Source: Bacilli bacterium (GTDB lineage: Bacteria > Bacillota_I > Bacilli_A > RF39 > UBA660). Taken from it: DNA of 64,000 nt. Made by a program: the position numbers and the translations under genes. This document shows positions 25,923-34,705 of this stretch, in pieces. The DNA is taken from assembly GCA_017428495.1 (NCBI GenBank), contig JAFRQS010000030.1:105460-169459 (forward strand). Direction: 5' to 3'. How positions within the stretch are numbered: position 1 is the first letter of the stretch; each line of letters opens with the position of its first letter. The notes below the pieces were generated by a model that saw only the letters and a program-made list of their open reading frames with translations, ran no database searches and had not been told where the DNA came from.

Positions 25923-26477
25923 TTATACCTGTTTATAATTTAGTGCTATGCTTAAATTTAGCACATGGTCTTCTGTTGGAAGACTATCAGCGTTAGTCAC
26001 AGTTGTAAAATAATTAATATATACTTTAATATGTTTTGTAGCTCCTGCTGCTATGATTGGCCCATTACTAAATACTTGCGATGCAGAATATACTTGACCA
26101 TCATATTCAATATAATAATTCAAATATTCGAGTTCCTCACTTGATAACGTTGGTGTTAATGCTATACTTTCAAGTTGAGCATCAAAAGTACCATCATTCT
26201 TAACATCAAATTCTGCTGAGTAAAACTCATTTGGTGATAATGTAACATTATATGTAAATAATGTATTATTCAAATTGTGTGTACCTACTACACTTCCAGT
26301 AGTTTCATTATATGAATTACTATCAAAATGAACATTCCATGAAGCACTCTTTACTGTTACATTACTTCCATTTATTTCTAATAATTGTGTATATGATGTA
26401 AGCGCAAAACCAATTGACATGATTATAACCGCTACTACTAACATTACTATAATAAAATCACTATTCTTCTTATTCAT
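25923..26477 (-). CDS. TasA/camelysin-like secreted protein (first gene of operon)
   Basis: 184 residues with a signal of the same SipW-dependent type (VIIMSIGFALTSYTQLLEI) and a mature beta-rich domain (AEFDVKNDGTFDAQLESIAL). It aligns by eye with its downstream paralogue along the whole length, including YNETTGS/YSETTGT. Separated from it by a weak hairpin, which would give unequal amounts of the two. Upstream lies a pair of palindromic TTTACGTAAA-type sites. Confidence 0.8.
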   Translation of the reverse strand: MNKKNSDFIIVMLVVAVIIMSIGFALTSYTQLLEINGSNVTVKSASWNVHFDSNSYNETTGSVVGTHNLNNTLFTYNVTLSPNEFYSAEFDVKNDGTFDAQLESIALTPTLSSEELEYLNYYIEYDGQVYSASQVFSNGPIIAAGATKHIKVYINYFTTVTNADSLPTEDHVLNLSIALNYKQV

Positions 26478-26536
26478 ACACTACCTCTATTTTCATAATA
26501 ATACATTTTCTTTGCTTTTTCAATATTTTTTTACAC

Positions 26537-26560
26537 TTTATGTAAACCAATTTACGTAAA
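26537..26560 (-). promoter_or_regulatory. Tandem palindromes, candidate operator of the TasA/SipW-like operon
   Basis: TTTATGTAAA (26537-26546) and the perfect palindrome TTTACGTAAA (26551-26560) lie 14 bases apart, centre to centre, 60-83 bases upstream of the first TasA-like ATG. The spacing is not a full two helical turns. A repressor site is inferred from symmetry only. Confidence 0.4.
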
Positions 26561-26585
26561 ATATATGCTTTAAAATCATTACTAT

Positions 26586-26617
26586 ATAAAAAAGTACAAT
26601 TACTTACATAATTGTAC
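26586..26617 (-). terminator. Terminator of the YwaF-like gene
   Basis: Stem GTACAATTA/TAATTGTAC with a 6-base loop at the stop codon, followed on the minus strand by six T. Confidence 0.8.
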
Positions 26618-27394
26618 CTTAATTTTTTTAATAAACATGGGTATCATTACCACAATATTAAATGCTATAAAATATAGTATAAGCATTAATATTGGATTTA
26701 ATAATTGTAAATTCATAGACGTTAATTTAGAAGCAATACCTTCAAATATAGGTACACCACCTAAATCTTTATATAACATAAAATCAAAATTAAATATAAA
26801 ATCTATTGGTATTACAATTAATGATATTATTACATGAAATATATATCCATTTAAAACAGTTTTAAAATCTGTATCCACATAATTAGTAACAATTAATAAT
26901 AACCCTAAAAATACCATTAAAAAATGCCATATCATTGAATAAAATGCTCCAAAAGATAAAAATGGATAATACTTAAATGCATTTAAGAATAACATAGTAG
27001 CAAAACCACCTACTATACCACCAGTACATAACCAACATTCTGCATACTTCTTTATCTTACCCTTACCAAAACCAGCTATTAAACCTGCAAGCATAGGAAT
27101 AGAACAAGTATCAAATGGTAATAAACCAGTATTAAAAGATCCAGATAACTTAATATCATATACTGATTCCCAAGTAGTTTTACCAATATAAAATAATATT
27201 AAAAATATACTTATACCTCTAATTATTTTTAATACCTTTTCTTTAGAACTCTTTCTTAAACTAATTAATAATATAACCATCAATATAACTGATATTATTA
27301 AATATAACTTCTGAGCAAAACCACCATAATCTTGTCCAGTATAACCAACTATATTATATTTATATTCAAAGAAATTATAATTACCTCTAAACAT
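26600..27394 (-). CDS. YwaF/TIGR02206-like integral membrane protein
   Basis: 264 residues with six or seven membrane helices. GLLPFDTCSIPMLAG, WLCTGGIVGGFA and SMIWHFLMVFLGLLLI fit the B. subtilis YwaF family (TIGR02206), whose function is not established. No partner gene is coupled to it; the genes on both sides are separated by a terminator or diverge. Confidence 0.7.
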   Translation of the reverse strand: MFRGNYNFFEYKYNIVGYTGQDYGGFAQKLYLIISVILMVILLISLRKSSKEKVLKIIRGISIFLILFYIGKTTWESVYDIKLSGSFNTGLLPFDTCSIPMLAGLIAGFGKGKIKKYAECWLCTGGIVGGFATMLFLNAFKYYPFLSFGAFYSMIWHFLMVFLGLLLIVTNYVDTDFKTVLNGYIFHVIISLIVIPIDFIFNFDFMLYKDLGGVPIFEGIASKLTSMNLQLLNPILMLILYFIAFNIVVMIPMFIKKIKVQLCK

Positions 27395-27431
27395 ACCATC
27401 ACCAATTATAGTATAACATATTACATATATA

Positions 27432-27926
27432 ATGAATATGTCAAAATTTTTTAAACAAATAAAAAGAGCTCAAATAGGATTAGTAGATATAGTATTTACT
27501 CATTTACCAAATAGCATACCAGATAACTTTGATACAATTAAAATAAAAAAATTACATGATATTCTTGTAACAAATATAGAAACAAATGAAAGAATAAATA
27601 AAAAAGATTTAGAAACATTACCACTAATACTATTACCATTTAATGCAAGTAATAGAAAAAACTTTAATAAATTTTGTAATACAAATAATATAATAATACA
27701 TCCATTAATGGAAATAGGTAATGATTTAATAATAGAAGATTGTGCACAAAATGGATTAGGAGTAGGATTAGTAGTAAAAGAATATGTACAAAATAAATTA
27801 GATAATAAAGAACTATTTGAATTAAAAACTACATTCAATATAGAAGAAAAAGATCTTGTATGTCTAATAGAACATACAAGACTAAATAATATAATTATTA
27901 AAAATTTTATTAAATTGTTAAAATAG
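27432..27926 (+). pseudogene. LysR-type regulator remnant lacking the DNA-binding domain
   Basis: 164 residues resembling only the effector-binding half of LysR regulators: RAQIGLVDIVFTHLPN (the 'G.lDl.i' strand), a LPLILLPF strand and NGLGVGLVVKEYV near the C-terminus. The ~90-residue winged helix-turn-helix that should come first is absent; the sequence immediately upstream is the divergent YwaF-like gene. It begins with MNMSKFFKQ and has no strong ribosome site. Most likely a 5'-truncated gene, though a free-standing ligand-binding protein cannot be excluded. Confidence 0.5.
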
Positions 27927-27956
27927 CTATGAAAAACATTTTCTCATAGCATTTTG
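27926..27956. terminator. Terminator between converging genes
   Basis: Stem GCTATGAAAA/TTTTCTCATAGC with a small bulge, followed by ATTTTGT on the plus strand; it may serve both strands. Confidence 0.6.
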
Positions 27957-27964
27957 TATTGAAA

Positions 27965-28210
27965 TTACTTATTTTTGACTTTTAATTCACTATCTGGAAT
28001 AAAATCTTTGACAATATGGTTATTCCTATCATGGCTTCTATTAAATTCTTCTGAAAGCAATCCATGTCCCCTTGTGCCATCCTTTGTAATAACTGCAGCT
28101 ATATCTAATCCATCAGTTTTTTTAGCAGATGGGTTTCTTCTCAAATACTCATGAATGTACATATCTTCGTTAACTGGTGACTTTCTGTTTCTAGCTATTC
28201 TATTTTCCAT
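27965..28210 (-). CDS. Small hypothetical protein
   Basis: 81 residues, soluble, basic and polar (RNRKSPVNEDMYIHEYLRRNP). No recognised family. The ATG at 28210 is chosen because GGAGGAGG lies just before it; the frame stays open 33 bases upstream without another good site. Codon use is less AT-extreme than the surroundings, and the gene opens the accessory island. Confidence 0.5.
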   Translation of the reverse strand: MENRIARNRKSPVNEDMYIHEYLRRNPSAKKTDGLDIAAVITKDGTRGHGLLSEEFNRSHDRNNHIVKDFIPDSELKVKNK

Positions 28211-28535
28211 TTTTTGTCCTCCTCCCTTTGCCAGATTTTTCATTTAATATCAAACAAAGGCAAGGCATTTTAAACTACTTGAAATTTTTAATATTATAAT
28301 ATACAATTAATGTACAAGTATTTTTGTTGTGTGATGCTTGTTTGCCTTTCTTTGATTATTAAAAGAATGGCTTTTTTTGTGGCTTTTTTGCCACAAATAC
28401 ATATTATCACAAAATTTAAAGGCATAACGTTGCGGTTGCAACATTAATAGAGAATTCGTAAACTTTACAATGTGGTCTTTATGTACATGGTAAGTAAAAA
28501 GATTACTAAATTTTATTAAATTATTAAAATAAGTA
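28211..28535. other. Non-coding stretch at the edge of the accessory island
   Basis: No open frame with a ribosome site is seen. It holds a hairpin GTGGC-TTTTTT-GCCAC (28379-28395), an imperfect repeated CAAAGGCAA/AAAGGCAAA motif at its left end and near 28343 (inverted), and a short palindrome GTTGC/GCAAC around 28430-28443. TATAAT-like boxes occur on both strands. No tRNA or known RNA recognised. Confidence 0.35.
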
Positions 28536-28985
28536 TCAATCTTTATAGAAGACTGATACTTTTATTTCATTATCATTTAATTTATTATCAGGTGCAGGCA
28601 TAACTAAGAATTCACAACTACTATCATACATTCTACCTATATTATTATATATATCAAATAAGTTAACATTATTACCCACCAATAAAGCAATGTATTTTTT
28701 TCTAGATTCTTTAACAATATTTATATTATTATCTAAATCATTATAATCAAAACAAATATAATTCCAATTACCAGATTTATAAAAGTATTTATATGTTTCA
28801 TTGTCATCTACTATATCCTCACTTGGTAATTTAATAGCTTTTATTACATCATTAATATCCGTACTATCATTAACTATTATATTAGCATCCACATCACTAA
28901 CTATATTATTTTTATCACATATATTTAATAGTAACTCTTTATCAATACCATTAACATTTAATACTATAGATTCAATCTTATTCAT
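28536..28985 (-). CDS. Hypothetical protein, partner of the GIY-YIG gene
   Basis: 149 residues, acidic and Asn/Asp-rich, not recognised. Alternating strands and helices (IALLVGNNVNLFDIYNNIGRM) suggest a small soluble alpha/beta protein. It starts 8 bases after the stop of the GIY-YIG nuclease gene with a good ribosome site, so the pair is an operon. It could be an immunity or regulatory partner, which is inference from context only. Confidence 0.55.
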   Translation of the reverse strand: MNKIESIVLNVNGIDKELLLNICDKNNIVSDVDANIIVNDSTDINDVIKAIKLPSEDIVDDNETYKYFYKSGNWNYICFDYNDLDNNINIVKESRKKYIALLVGNNVNLFDIYNNIGRMYDSSCEFLVMPAPDNKLNDNEIKVSVFYKD

Positions 28986-28993
28986 ATTACCTC

Positions 28994-29713
28994 CTAAAAT
29001 GTATATATTGTTGGAGATGCCATACCTTTTTTCCTATATTCATCAGGTATTCTTTTATTTAAATACTTTGAATCAATTTCAACACCTTCAAAAGCATATC
29101 TATCTCTCTCAGGAACGTAATACCATCTATCAACTCTATATACTTTCTTTATTACACCATTAACTACAGCTGCAACCGTCTTTATATCATTAACTCTATT
29201 TTTGCTTAATGACCATGCATATCTAACAGTTCTATATATATCATTATCATTGTTCTTTATATACTCCTCACGTATCTTGATTAATAATAATTTATCATTT
29301 TTATCAATATCATCTACTTTTAATTTTTCTAATCCATAAATACTCTCTACTTGATTAACATTTATAGGACCATAATCATTACTATTATGACCACTTTGTA
29401 TATTAGTAAGATTATTATATTCATCAATTAAAGCAGCTTCAACTTGATATGCAGTATATTCATCATTAATACCATGTCTATGAATAACTGCAATTACATC
29501 AAGTCCATCATTTTTTATTTCTCTAATTAAAGATATTTTATCTGATATCTCCTCATCCTTAGATTCATATCTTTCAGATAAATTAATATGAGAAAACACT
29601 CTATTACCTTTACCCTTACCTATATAAAACACTTTACCATCTCTAGGGTCAATAAGTTTATACACATAATACTTTAAATTATCTATTGCTTCTTTTGAAA
29701 ATTCTTTTACCAT
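28994..29713 (-). CDS. GIY-YIG nuclease domain protein (LEM-3-like)
   Basis: 239 residues. Residues ~14-120 form a GIY-YIG endonuclease of the LEM-3-like type: YYVYKL..., GKVFYIGKGKGNRV (the YIG strand) and catalytic Glu in YQVEAALIDEYN. The C-terminal ~110 residues (SKNRVNDIKTVAAVVNGVIKKVYRVDRWYYVPER) form an extra domain of unknown function. Similar proteins are often found in mobile or defence regions. Cytoplasmic; no signal peptide. Confidence 0.8.
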   Translation of the reverse strand: MVKEFSKEAIDNLKYYVYKLIDPRDGKVFYIGKGKGNRVFSHINLSERYESKDEEISDKISLIREIKNDGLDVIAVIHRHGINDEYTAYQVEAALIDEYNNLTNIQSGHNSNDYGPINVNQVESIYGLEKLKVDDIDKNDKLLLIKIREEYIKNNDNDIYRTVRYAWSLSKNRVNDIKTVAAVVNGVIKKVYRVDRWYYVPERDRYAFEGVEIDSKYLNKRIPDEYRKKGMASPTIYTF

Positions 29714-29816
29714 TACTACACCTCATATAGATTATAACATATATTAAGTGATAGTTTTATTTTTTAAATTTTTGCTCTCTTCAGTTAGAAGAGTTTATGA
29801 AAATACATATAAGTGT

Positions 29817-29840
29817 TAATGTAAAAGTTAATGTAAAAAC
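29817..29840. repeat. Short tandem repeat GTTAATGTAAAA x2
   Basis: Two adjacent 12-base copies lie just beyond the stop of the HEPN-motif gene. A nearby hairpin CTCTTC/GAAGAG (29777-29793) may help end that transcript; its T tail is poor. Confidence 0.4.
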
Positions 29841-29842
29841 TT

Positions 29843-31714
29843 TTATATTTCAAATACTACATCAGCTTCATCGCATTCATCATCTATAGTTTTATTTTCT
29901 ATATCTTTATAAATTATATCCATTCTTGAATTGTGTTCTAAAAAAATATTTGCAATATAATTTCTAATTTGATTTTCAGAGAATTCATTTTCTAATTTGA
30001 TTTTACCTGATGAAGAACAGACATCGTGATCAAGAATATATATATAATCAAATAATAATTCATATTGGTAATTTAATTCATCATATATTTCCTTCCATGA
30101 TATTTCTTTTGCATCTAATGTACTAGATGACATCAATCTATTAATTGTTTTTATTATTTTATCAATATAAAAAGGTTCCAGTATATTTAAATAGTATCTT
30201 AACATATCATTAAGATTGTTTGTGTTTCCATCATGAACAAAAGAGTTTCTAAGTATATATATCCTATATAAATAATCTTCAATTTTGTTTACTGTATCAT
30301 TTATGGATGAAGCAACTATTTTATGATTTGAAAACAATTTAATATAATTATTTAATTGATACTTATAATAATTATTTTTTATTTTATCAACCTTTTTTTG
30401 TAAATCTTCTGAACCACTTTGAATTATAAAATCCTCAAACATAATACCAATTCTCGAATTTTTTAATAATCTATTTATCTTTTTTCTATAAAAAGCTATG
30501 GTCAAAAATCTAGGAACAAATTTTATAACCGATTCAAAACCATTTTTATCAATTGATTTACTTGATATTGTTTCTAAAGAAATCCATTTACTCAAAAATT
30601 GATCGTTACTAAAAATATCAAAATTTTTTTGAGAATAATTCATAATATCATATATATCAATTAATATTTCATTATTTGCTTCGTCTAATTTTGCAAAATT
30701 GGTATTAACCATATCAATTAACTCATTATTGCCTTGATAATATGAATATTGCATAATCTTCTTAATAGATCCCTTCCATTTGATAATACCCATTTTTTTA
30801 CTAACTATTAATATTTTGTTAACTATATCAATACCAATTTGGCTATTAGTGTAAAATTTTAAAAGATTAAATATAGAATTTATTCTATTCAAATTTTCTT
30901 CTATTTTATAAATAAAATCATTCCAATTAAAGAATATGTGACAATATTCTAAATTATCATCCATATCTAAAATATTATATTTTTTATTAATTTGAGAACC
31001 CTTAATTATTTTCTGTTCTTTAAATTGGCTTTTAATAAAATCTATATCTCTTTTTGTAGTATTTTGTAATGGAATAAATATGTCAAACACATCGTTTCTG
31101 GGATTCATTAGAAAAATAAGAAAATCAGATAAATTTTTAAACTTTTTATCTTCTAAAACATCATAATAAAAGAAGCTTATCATATAGCTAATATAGCCGA
31201 ATGAATAACCCATTGACAATAATTCATTAATATATAAATCAATTAGAAAATCTAATTTGTTATCTGATATTTCTTTTCCATTTATTATATCTAAAATTTC
31301 TTTTTTTAAACATTCAATATAAGTAATTTTATAAATTTTATAAATTTTCTTATAGTAATTTTTGGTTTCATTAATATTTATTTTAGAATTATCTTCTGAT
31401 ATTTTTTTCGTATATGTTAATAGATTTAAATATAATCCATCGTCGATACTTTTCAATATAAAATCCTTTTTTAAATAATTATAAAAAGAATTTATTAGCT
31501 TAAAATAATTATTATTTGTTTTTTCTTTAATTTCACATAATGATATTATTTCTTTCATCCCAAATGTAAAGCACATACAATCTGGCAAATTTAACAATGC
31601 ATTATTTTTTGCAGTTACATCCATTAATTTGTTTACTATAAAATTTGTTTGCCAATTTGATTCACTAAAATTAAAATGTTGAGTTTTATTATTTTCTTGC
31701 AAATGATATATCAT
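29843..31714 (-). CDS. Large helical protein with C-terminal HEPN-type RNase motif
   Basis: 623 residues, soluble, almost wholly helical and Asn/Ile/Lys-rich. Near the C-terminus, within a helical bundle, it carries RNSFVH (Arg489-x4-His494, followed by DG), the signature of HEPN ribonucleases such as ApeA and Abi-type proteins. The N-terminal ~450 residues match no family I can name. The neighbouring upstream gene encodes a membrane-anchored protein. A role as a defence effector cutting RNA is inferred from motif and location. Start preceded by AAAGGAAG. Confidence 0.6.
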   Translation of the reverse strand: MIYHLQENNKTQHFNFSESNWQTNFIVNKLMDVTAKNNALLNLPDCMCFTFGMKEIISLCEIKEKTNNNYFKLINSFYNYLKKDFILKSIDDGLYLNLLTYTKKISEDNSKININETKNYYKKIYKIYKITYIECLKKEILDIINGKEISDNKLDFLIDLYINELLSMGYSFGYISYMISFFYYDVLEDKKFKNLSDFLIFLMNPRNDVFDIFIPLQNTTKRDIDFIKSQFKEQKIIKGSQINKKYNILDMDDNLEYCHIFFNWNDFIYKIEENLNRINSIFNLLKFYTNSQIGIDIVNKILIVSKKMGIIKWKGSIKKIMQYSYYQGNNELIDMVNTNFAKLDEANNEILIDIYDIMNYSQKNFDIFSNDQFLSKWISLETISSKSIDKNGFESVIKFVPRFLTIAFYRKKINRLLKNSRIGIMFEDFIIQSGSEDLQKKVDKIKNNYYKYQLNNYIKLFSNHKIVASSINDTVNKIEDYLYRIYILRNSFVHDGNTNNLNDMLRYYLNILEPFYIDKIIKTINRLMSSSTLDAKEISWKEIYDELNYQYELLFDYIYILDHDVCSSSGKIKLENEFSENQIRNYIANIFLEHNSRMDIIYKDIENKTIDDECDEADVVFEI

Positions 31715-31740
31715 TTATAACACTTCCTTTACCACTAAAA

Positions 31741-31801
31741 AAAACGCCACTGCAAAAACTTCTTAATAAAGCCTGTACTAGCGCCTCTTCTATTACCTTT
31801 A
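31741..31801 (-). terminator. G+C-rich intergenic stem with long T run (possible terminator)
   Basis: Between the membrane protein stop and the HEPN gene, the minus strand reads GAGGCGCTA ... TAGTGGCG followed by eight T. Only CGCTA can pair with TGGCG, giving a short stem with a large loop, so termination is plausible but weak. No named riboswitch fits. Confidence 0.3.
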
Positions 31802-32530
31802 TTATATCACATTAATCTTATCATAGCCAAGTTTTTTAAAACATTTTAAGGTAATATCTGGTAAAGTATATATCCTATAATCTTTATTTGATATCATATG
31901 TGGTTCATATAAATTTCCTTGTTGAATGAAAAATGGTTGTTTATACAAATTGCCATAAGAATTTCTAAATAATAACGCTAACTCACCACTAAAGGTATTA
32001 CATATTTTACTATCTTCTAAATATGCTATATCAATTACTATAATATCATTTTTTAAAATTTTTCTATCATAGCAATAACTATAATTAACAAATTTGCTAT
32101 CAACTATATACTTTATAGATTCAACATCACAAAGCATTGTATTTTCTTGAGCAGTAGCACATATATTTAATTCATTTATATCAGCATTACCTATGTTCTT
32201 AATATAAAACCTTAAATATTTATATTTATCCTTCTTTAATACTTCTTTACTATAATGAAACTCTACATCTTTTTTATCATTTATTGATGTTTTAAAATCA
32301 GTCATAAATAAACAAATATCTGGTTTTTCTTTAGAATCCCATTTTTTATCTTCAATATGTAATTCTGCTTTATTTAAAAATTGTTGCTTTCTTTCTTTTT
32401 CATTTTCTTGTTTTTCATTATATTTCCTATCACTATTTCTGAATACCATCTGTATTAAAGTTGTTATGAATAACGTGATAAGTGAAGCAACAATTGCATT
32501 ATTATTAATAAAACTAAATATATCTTTCAT
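31802..32530 (-). CDS. Membrane-anchored hypothetical protein
   Basis: 242 residues. One membrane helix (13-30), then a charged coil (RKYNEKQENEKERKQQF) and a beta-rich soluble domain (~60-242) that faces the cytoplasm if the basic side stays in. No family recognised. It begins with GGAGG and lies ~90 bases upstream of the HEPN-motif gene on the same strand. Such anchored proteins often pair with effector genes in defence loci; the pairing here is inference. Confidence 0.55.
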   Translation of the reverse strand: MKDIFSFINNNAIVASLITLFITTLIQMVFRNSDRKYNEKQENEKERKQQFLNKAELHIEDKKWDSKEKPDICLFMTDFKTSINDKKDVEFHYSKEVLKKDKYKYLRFYIKNIGNADINELNICATAQENTMLCDVESIKYIVDSKFVNYSYCYDRKILKNDIIVIDIAYLEDSKICNTFSGELALLFRNSYGNLYKQPFFIQQGNLYEPHMISNKDYRIYTLPDITLKCFKKLGYDKINVI

Positions 32531-32549
32531 TTAAACCTCCATTAATGCA

Positions 32550-32575
32550 AAAAGATATCATAGTAATGATATCTC
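32550..32575 (-). terminator. Terminator of the nuclease-helicase operon
   Basis: Stem AGATATCA/TGATATCT with a 6-base loop downstream of the helicase stop, followed on the minus strand by TTTTT. Confidence 0.75.
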
Positions 32576-32587
32576 AACTATAAAATA

Positions 32588-34471
32588 TTATATCATATTT
32601 ATTAACTCTTTTAAATGCTTTTGTAATTTTTTATCAGCACAATAAACATAACAGCCTTTCATTCCTCTGGTCATTAAAGTTCTATACGTATTTTTAATAA
32701 TTGAATCGGCGATTTTATTAGCCTTTTCTATTCCTTGTTCTCTTGCTATTTTATTTATGCCTTTTAATGATTGGTCAGTACTTGCTCTTTTTATATAATC
32801 AGTAACTATATGACCATTTTCATATCTCATATCATCACCAATTATAACTCCAATATAGTCAAATTCTAGTCCTTGGCATGTATGAATACATCCAATTTCA
32901 TTTACTGAATTTGAATCTATTGCCCATGTTTGAGAATTGCCTAAATTCCAACTCATTTCAAAATTGTATTCAGGTATTACTATATCATGAATATTACTAT
33001 TATTTTTACCTTCACTAATCCAATCCCAACAATACCCAGCTACAATTCTAGATTTATTATTAACTTCATTTTTTTCTTCAATAGCTTTTCTCATTTCATT
33101 TGGATCATCAAACACTTTAAAGTCATAATCAAATCCATCAATATCAAAGTTAGCTGTTTCTTTTATTTCTAATATATTATTTAACCATGCTATATAACCA
33201 TCTGATCCATTGCATCTAAATTGACTATCTAATTCGTAAGTGTATACTCCTGCTCCTAATTCATTAGCATACTTTTTGATCATATCTTCACTACCAATAT
33301 CCTTAAGTGTTACTTTTTGATTTTCATCAATAAAGAATATTGAAAACTTAGCAGCATTAATTATTTCTTTTACTTGATTTTCACCCATATTACTAAATAA
33401 TCCTGATTTTTCATTTAATCTATGAGCTTCATCTACTATTAAACAATCTAATTTATTTCTTTCTTCATCAATAAAGTTACCTGATCCTTGAAATAAATGA
33501 TTTATATATGTTTGTGTATAATTACCTCTTAATTTAGCAGAAAATACATTTCTTGGGGCAGCATTCTTTGTCACATAAAAACATGTCATATTTCTATTAT
33601 TTAATTCAACTAACAAGTTAATTGCAAGAACTGATTTTCCTGTACCAGGTCCTCCTCTAACAATCATTACATTTTTCTTATTACTTGAAACTGTATCAAT
33701 TGCACTACTTAATGCATACTCATATATAATTTTTTGGGCATCAATCATATAAAATTCTTTATTACCCTTTAACATACTTGCTAATGAGTCTTGTAACATT
33801 TTAGAAGGCCTAATTCTGCCATGATCTATTTCATAAAGTATATTACCATCATCACCAGTTTGTATATATCTTTTAATGAAATCTCTCAATTTAATAACAT
33901 CATTATGTCCAAATAAAGGAGCTCTATTTGTATACTCCTTATAACTATTGCTTAATAAGGTATCATCATCTTCAAAATAATAATTGTGCAAATAAGCACA
34001 AGGTACTACATTAATATCTTTTATTTGTACTGACTCATTATAATCTCTAATTAAATTAGCATAAGTCATTGCCTGATATGATGGATGATTAACATCTCTT
34101 AAACCACCACCAGTATATGTATTAACTTTATATATACCATCCAAATTATCTACTTCAGTTGCTTTATCCCATTGTTTTAATTCTATAATTACAACATTAG
34201 ATTTATTATTGTTATATCCGGACATCATAAAATCAATTCTACAACCGGTTGGAGGTATATTATATTCAATAGCAATACCAGTATTATTAGGTATTTCACT
34301 ATCACTTAATACTCCTCTCATATATTGCATAGAATTCTTCCATGAATTAAATTCAGGAGGGCTTGGTCTCCTTTTAATTTTCTCAATATACTTATTTCTA
34401 ATCTTATCAGCAATTATTCCTAAATCTACGTCATTAATAAATCCTGATTTTATTCCTTCATATACTAACAT
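32588..34471 (-). CDS. DUF2075-family helicase with N-terminal nuclease-like domain
   Basis: 627 residues. The first ~200 residues contain Asp80 (RIDF), Glu97 and Lys99 (VVIIELKQW), the D-ExK arrangement of PD-(D/E)XK nucleases. Then comes a superfamily I-like, Schlafen-related (DUF2075) helicase: Walker A GGPGTGKS (273-280), DEAH 347-350, SQFRCNGSDGY, HTCQGLEFDYIGV and TRGMKGCYVY. Such proteins occur in defence islands and may unwind and cut foreign nucleic acid. Third gene of an operon with a MazG-like protein and a 71-residue protein. Confidence 0.85.
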   Translation of the reverse strand: MLVYEGIKSGFINDVDLGIIADKIRNKYIEKIKRRPSPPEFNSWKNSMQYMRGVLSDSEIPNNTGIAIEYNIPPTGCRIDFMMSGYNNNKSNVVIIELKQWDKATEVDNLDGIYKVNTYTGGGLRDVNHPSYQAMTYANLIRDYNESVQIKDINVVPCAYLHNYYFEDDDTLLSNSYKEYTNRAPLFGHNDVIKLRDFIKRYIQTGDDGNILYEIDHGRIRPSKMLQDSLASMLKGNKEFYMIDAQKIIYEYALSSAIDTVSSNKKNVMIVRGGPGTGKSVLAINLLVELNNRNMTCFYVTKNAAPRNVFSAKLRGNYTQTYINHLFQGSGNFIDEERNKLDCLIVDEAHRLNEKSGLFSNMGENQVKEIINAAKFSIFFIDENQKVTLKDIGSEDMIKKYANELGAGVYTYELDSQFRCNGSDGYIAWLNNILEIKETANFDIDGFDYDFKVFDDPNEMRKAIEEKNEVNNKSRIVAGYCWDWISEGKNNSNIHDIVIPEYNFEMSWNLGNSQTWAIDSNSVNEIGCIHTCQGLEFDYIGVIIGDDMRYENGHIVTDYIKRASTDQSLKGINKIAREQGIEKANKIADSIIKNTYRTLMTRGMKGCYVYCADKKLQKHLKELINMI

Positions 34472-34480
34472 TCATACCAC

Positions 34481-34696
34481 CTATATATTATTATTTTTAA
34501 TATCTAGTTCTAGTAAATTCAATGCATTAATACCAATATACAAAACCTCTTCTTTTTTATATTTTCTTTCATCTTTGTTTATTTTAGCCAAATTAAATAT
34601 ATACGTTTTATCATTCAATTTCATTTTTTTAACAATATCTTTGTAATCTTTATATAATTCCAAGATAGCAAAATTTAATTCTTCATCTGTATGCAT
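34481..34696 (-). CDS. Small hypothetical protein in the MazG/DUF2075 operon
   Basis: 71 residues, acidic N-terminus and basic centre, helical. It starts 9 bases after the MazG-like stop and ends 9 bases before the helicase start, each with a ribosome site, so it is a real operon member. No family recognised. Confidence 0.6.
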   Translation of the reverse strand: MHTDEELNFAILELYKDYKDIVKKMKLNDKTYIFNLAKINKDERKYKKEEVLYIGINALNLLELDIKNNNI

Positions 34697-34705
34697 TTTA
34701 CCCTC

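Noticed and set aside
31741..31801. Lysine-type riboswitch upstream of the HEPN gene
   Set aside because: AGAGGCGC resembles the start of an L-box, but the segment is only 60 bases and lacks the other conserved helices.
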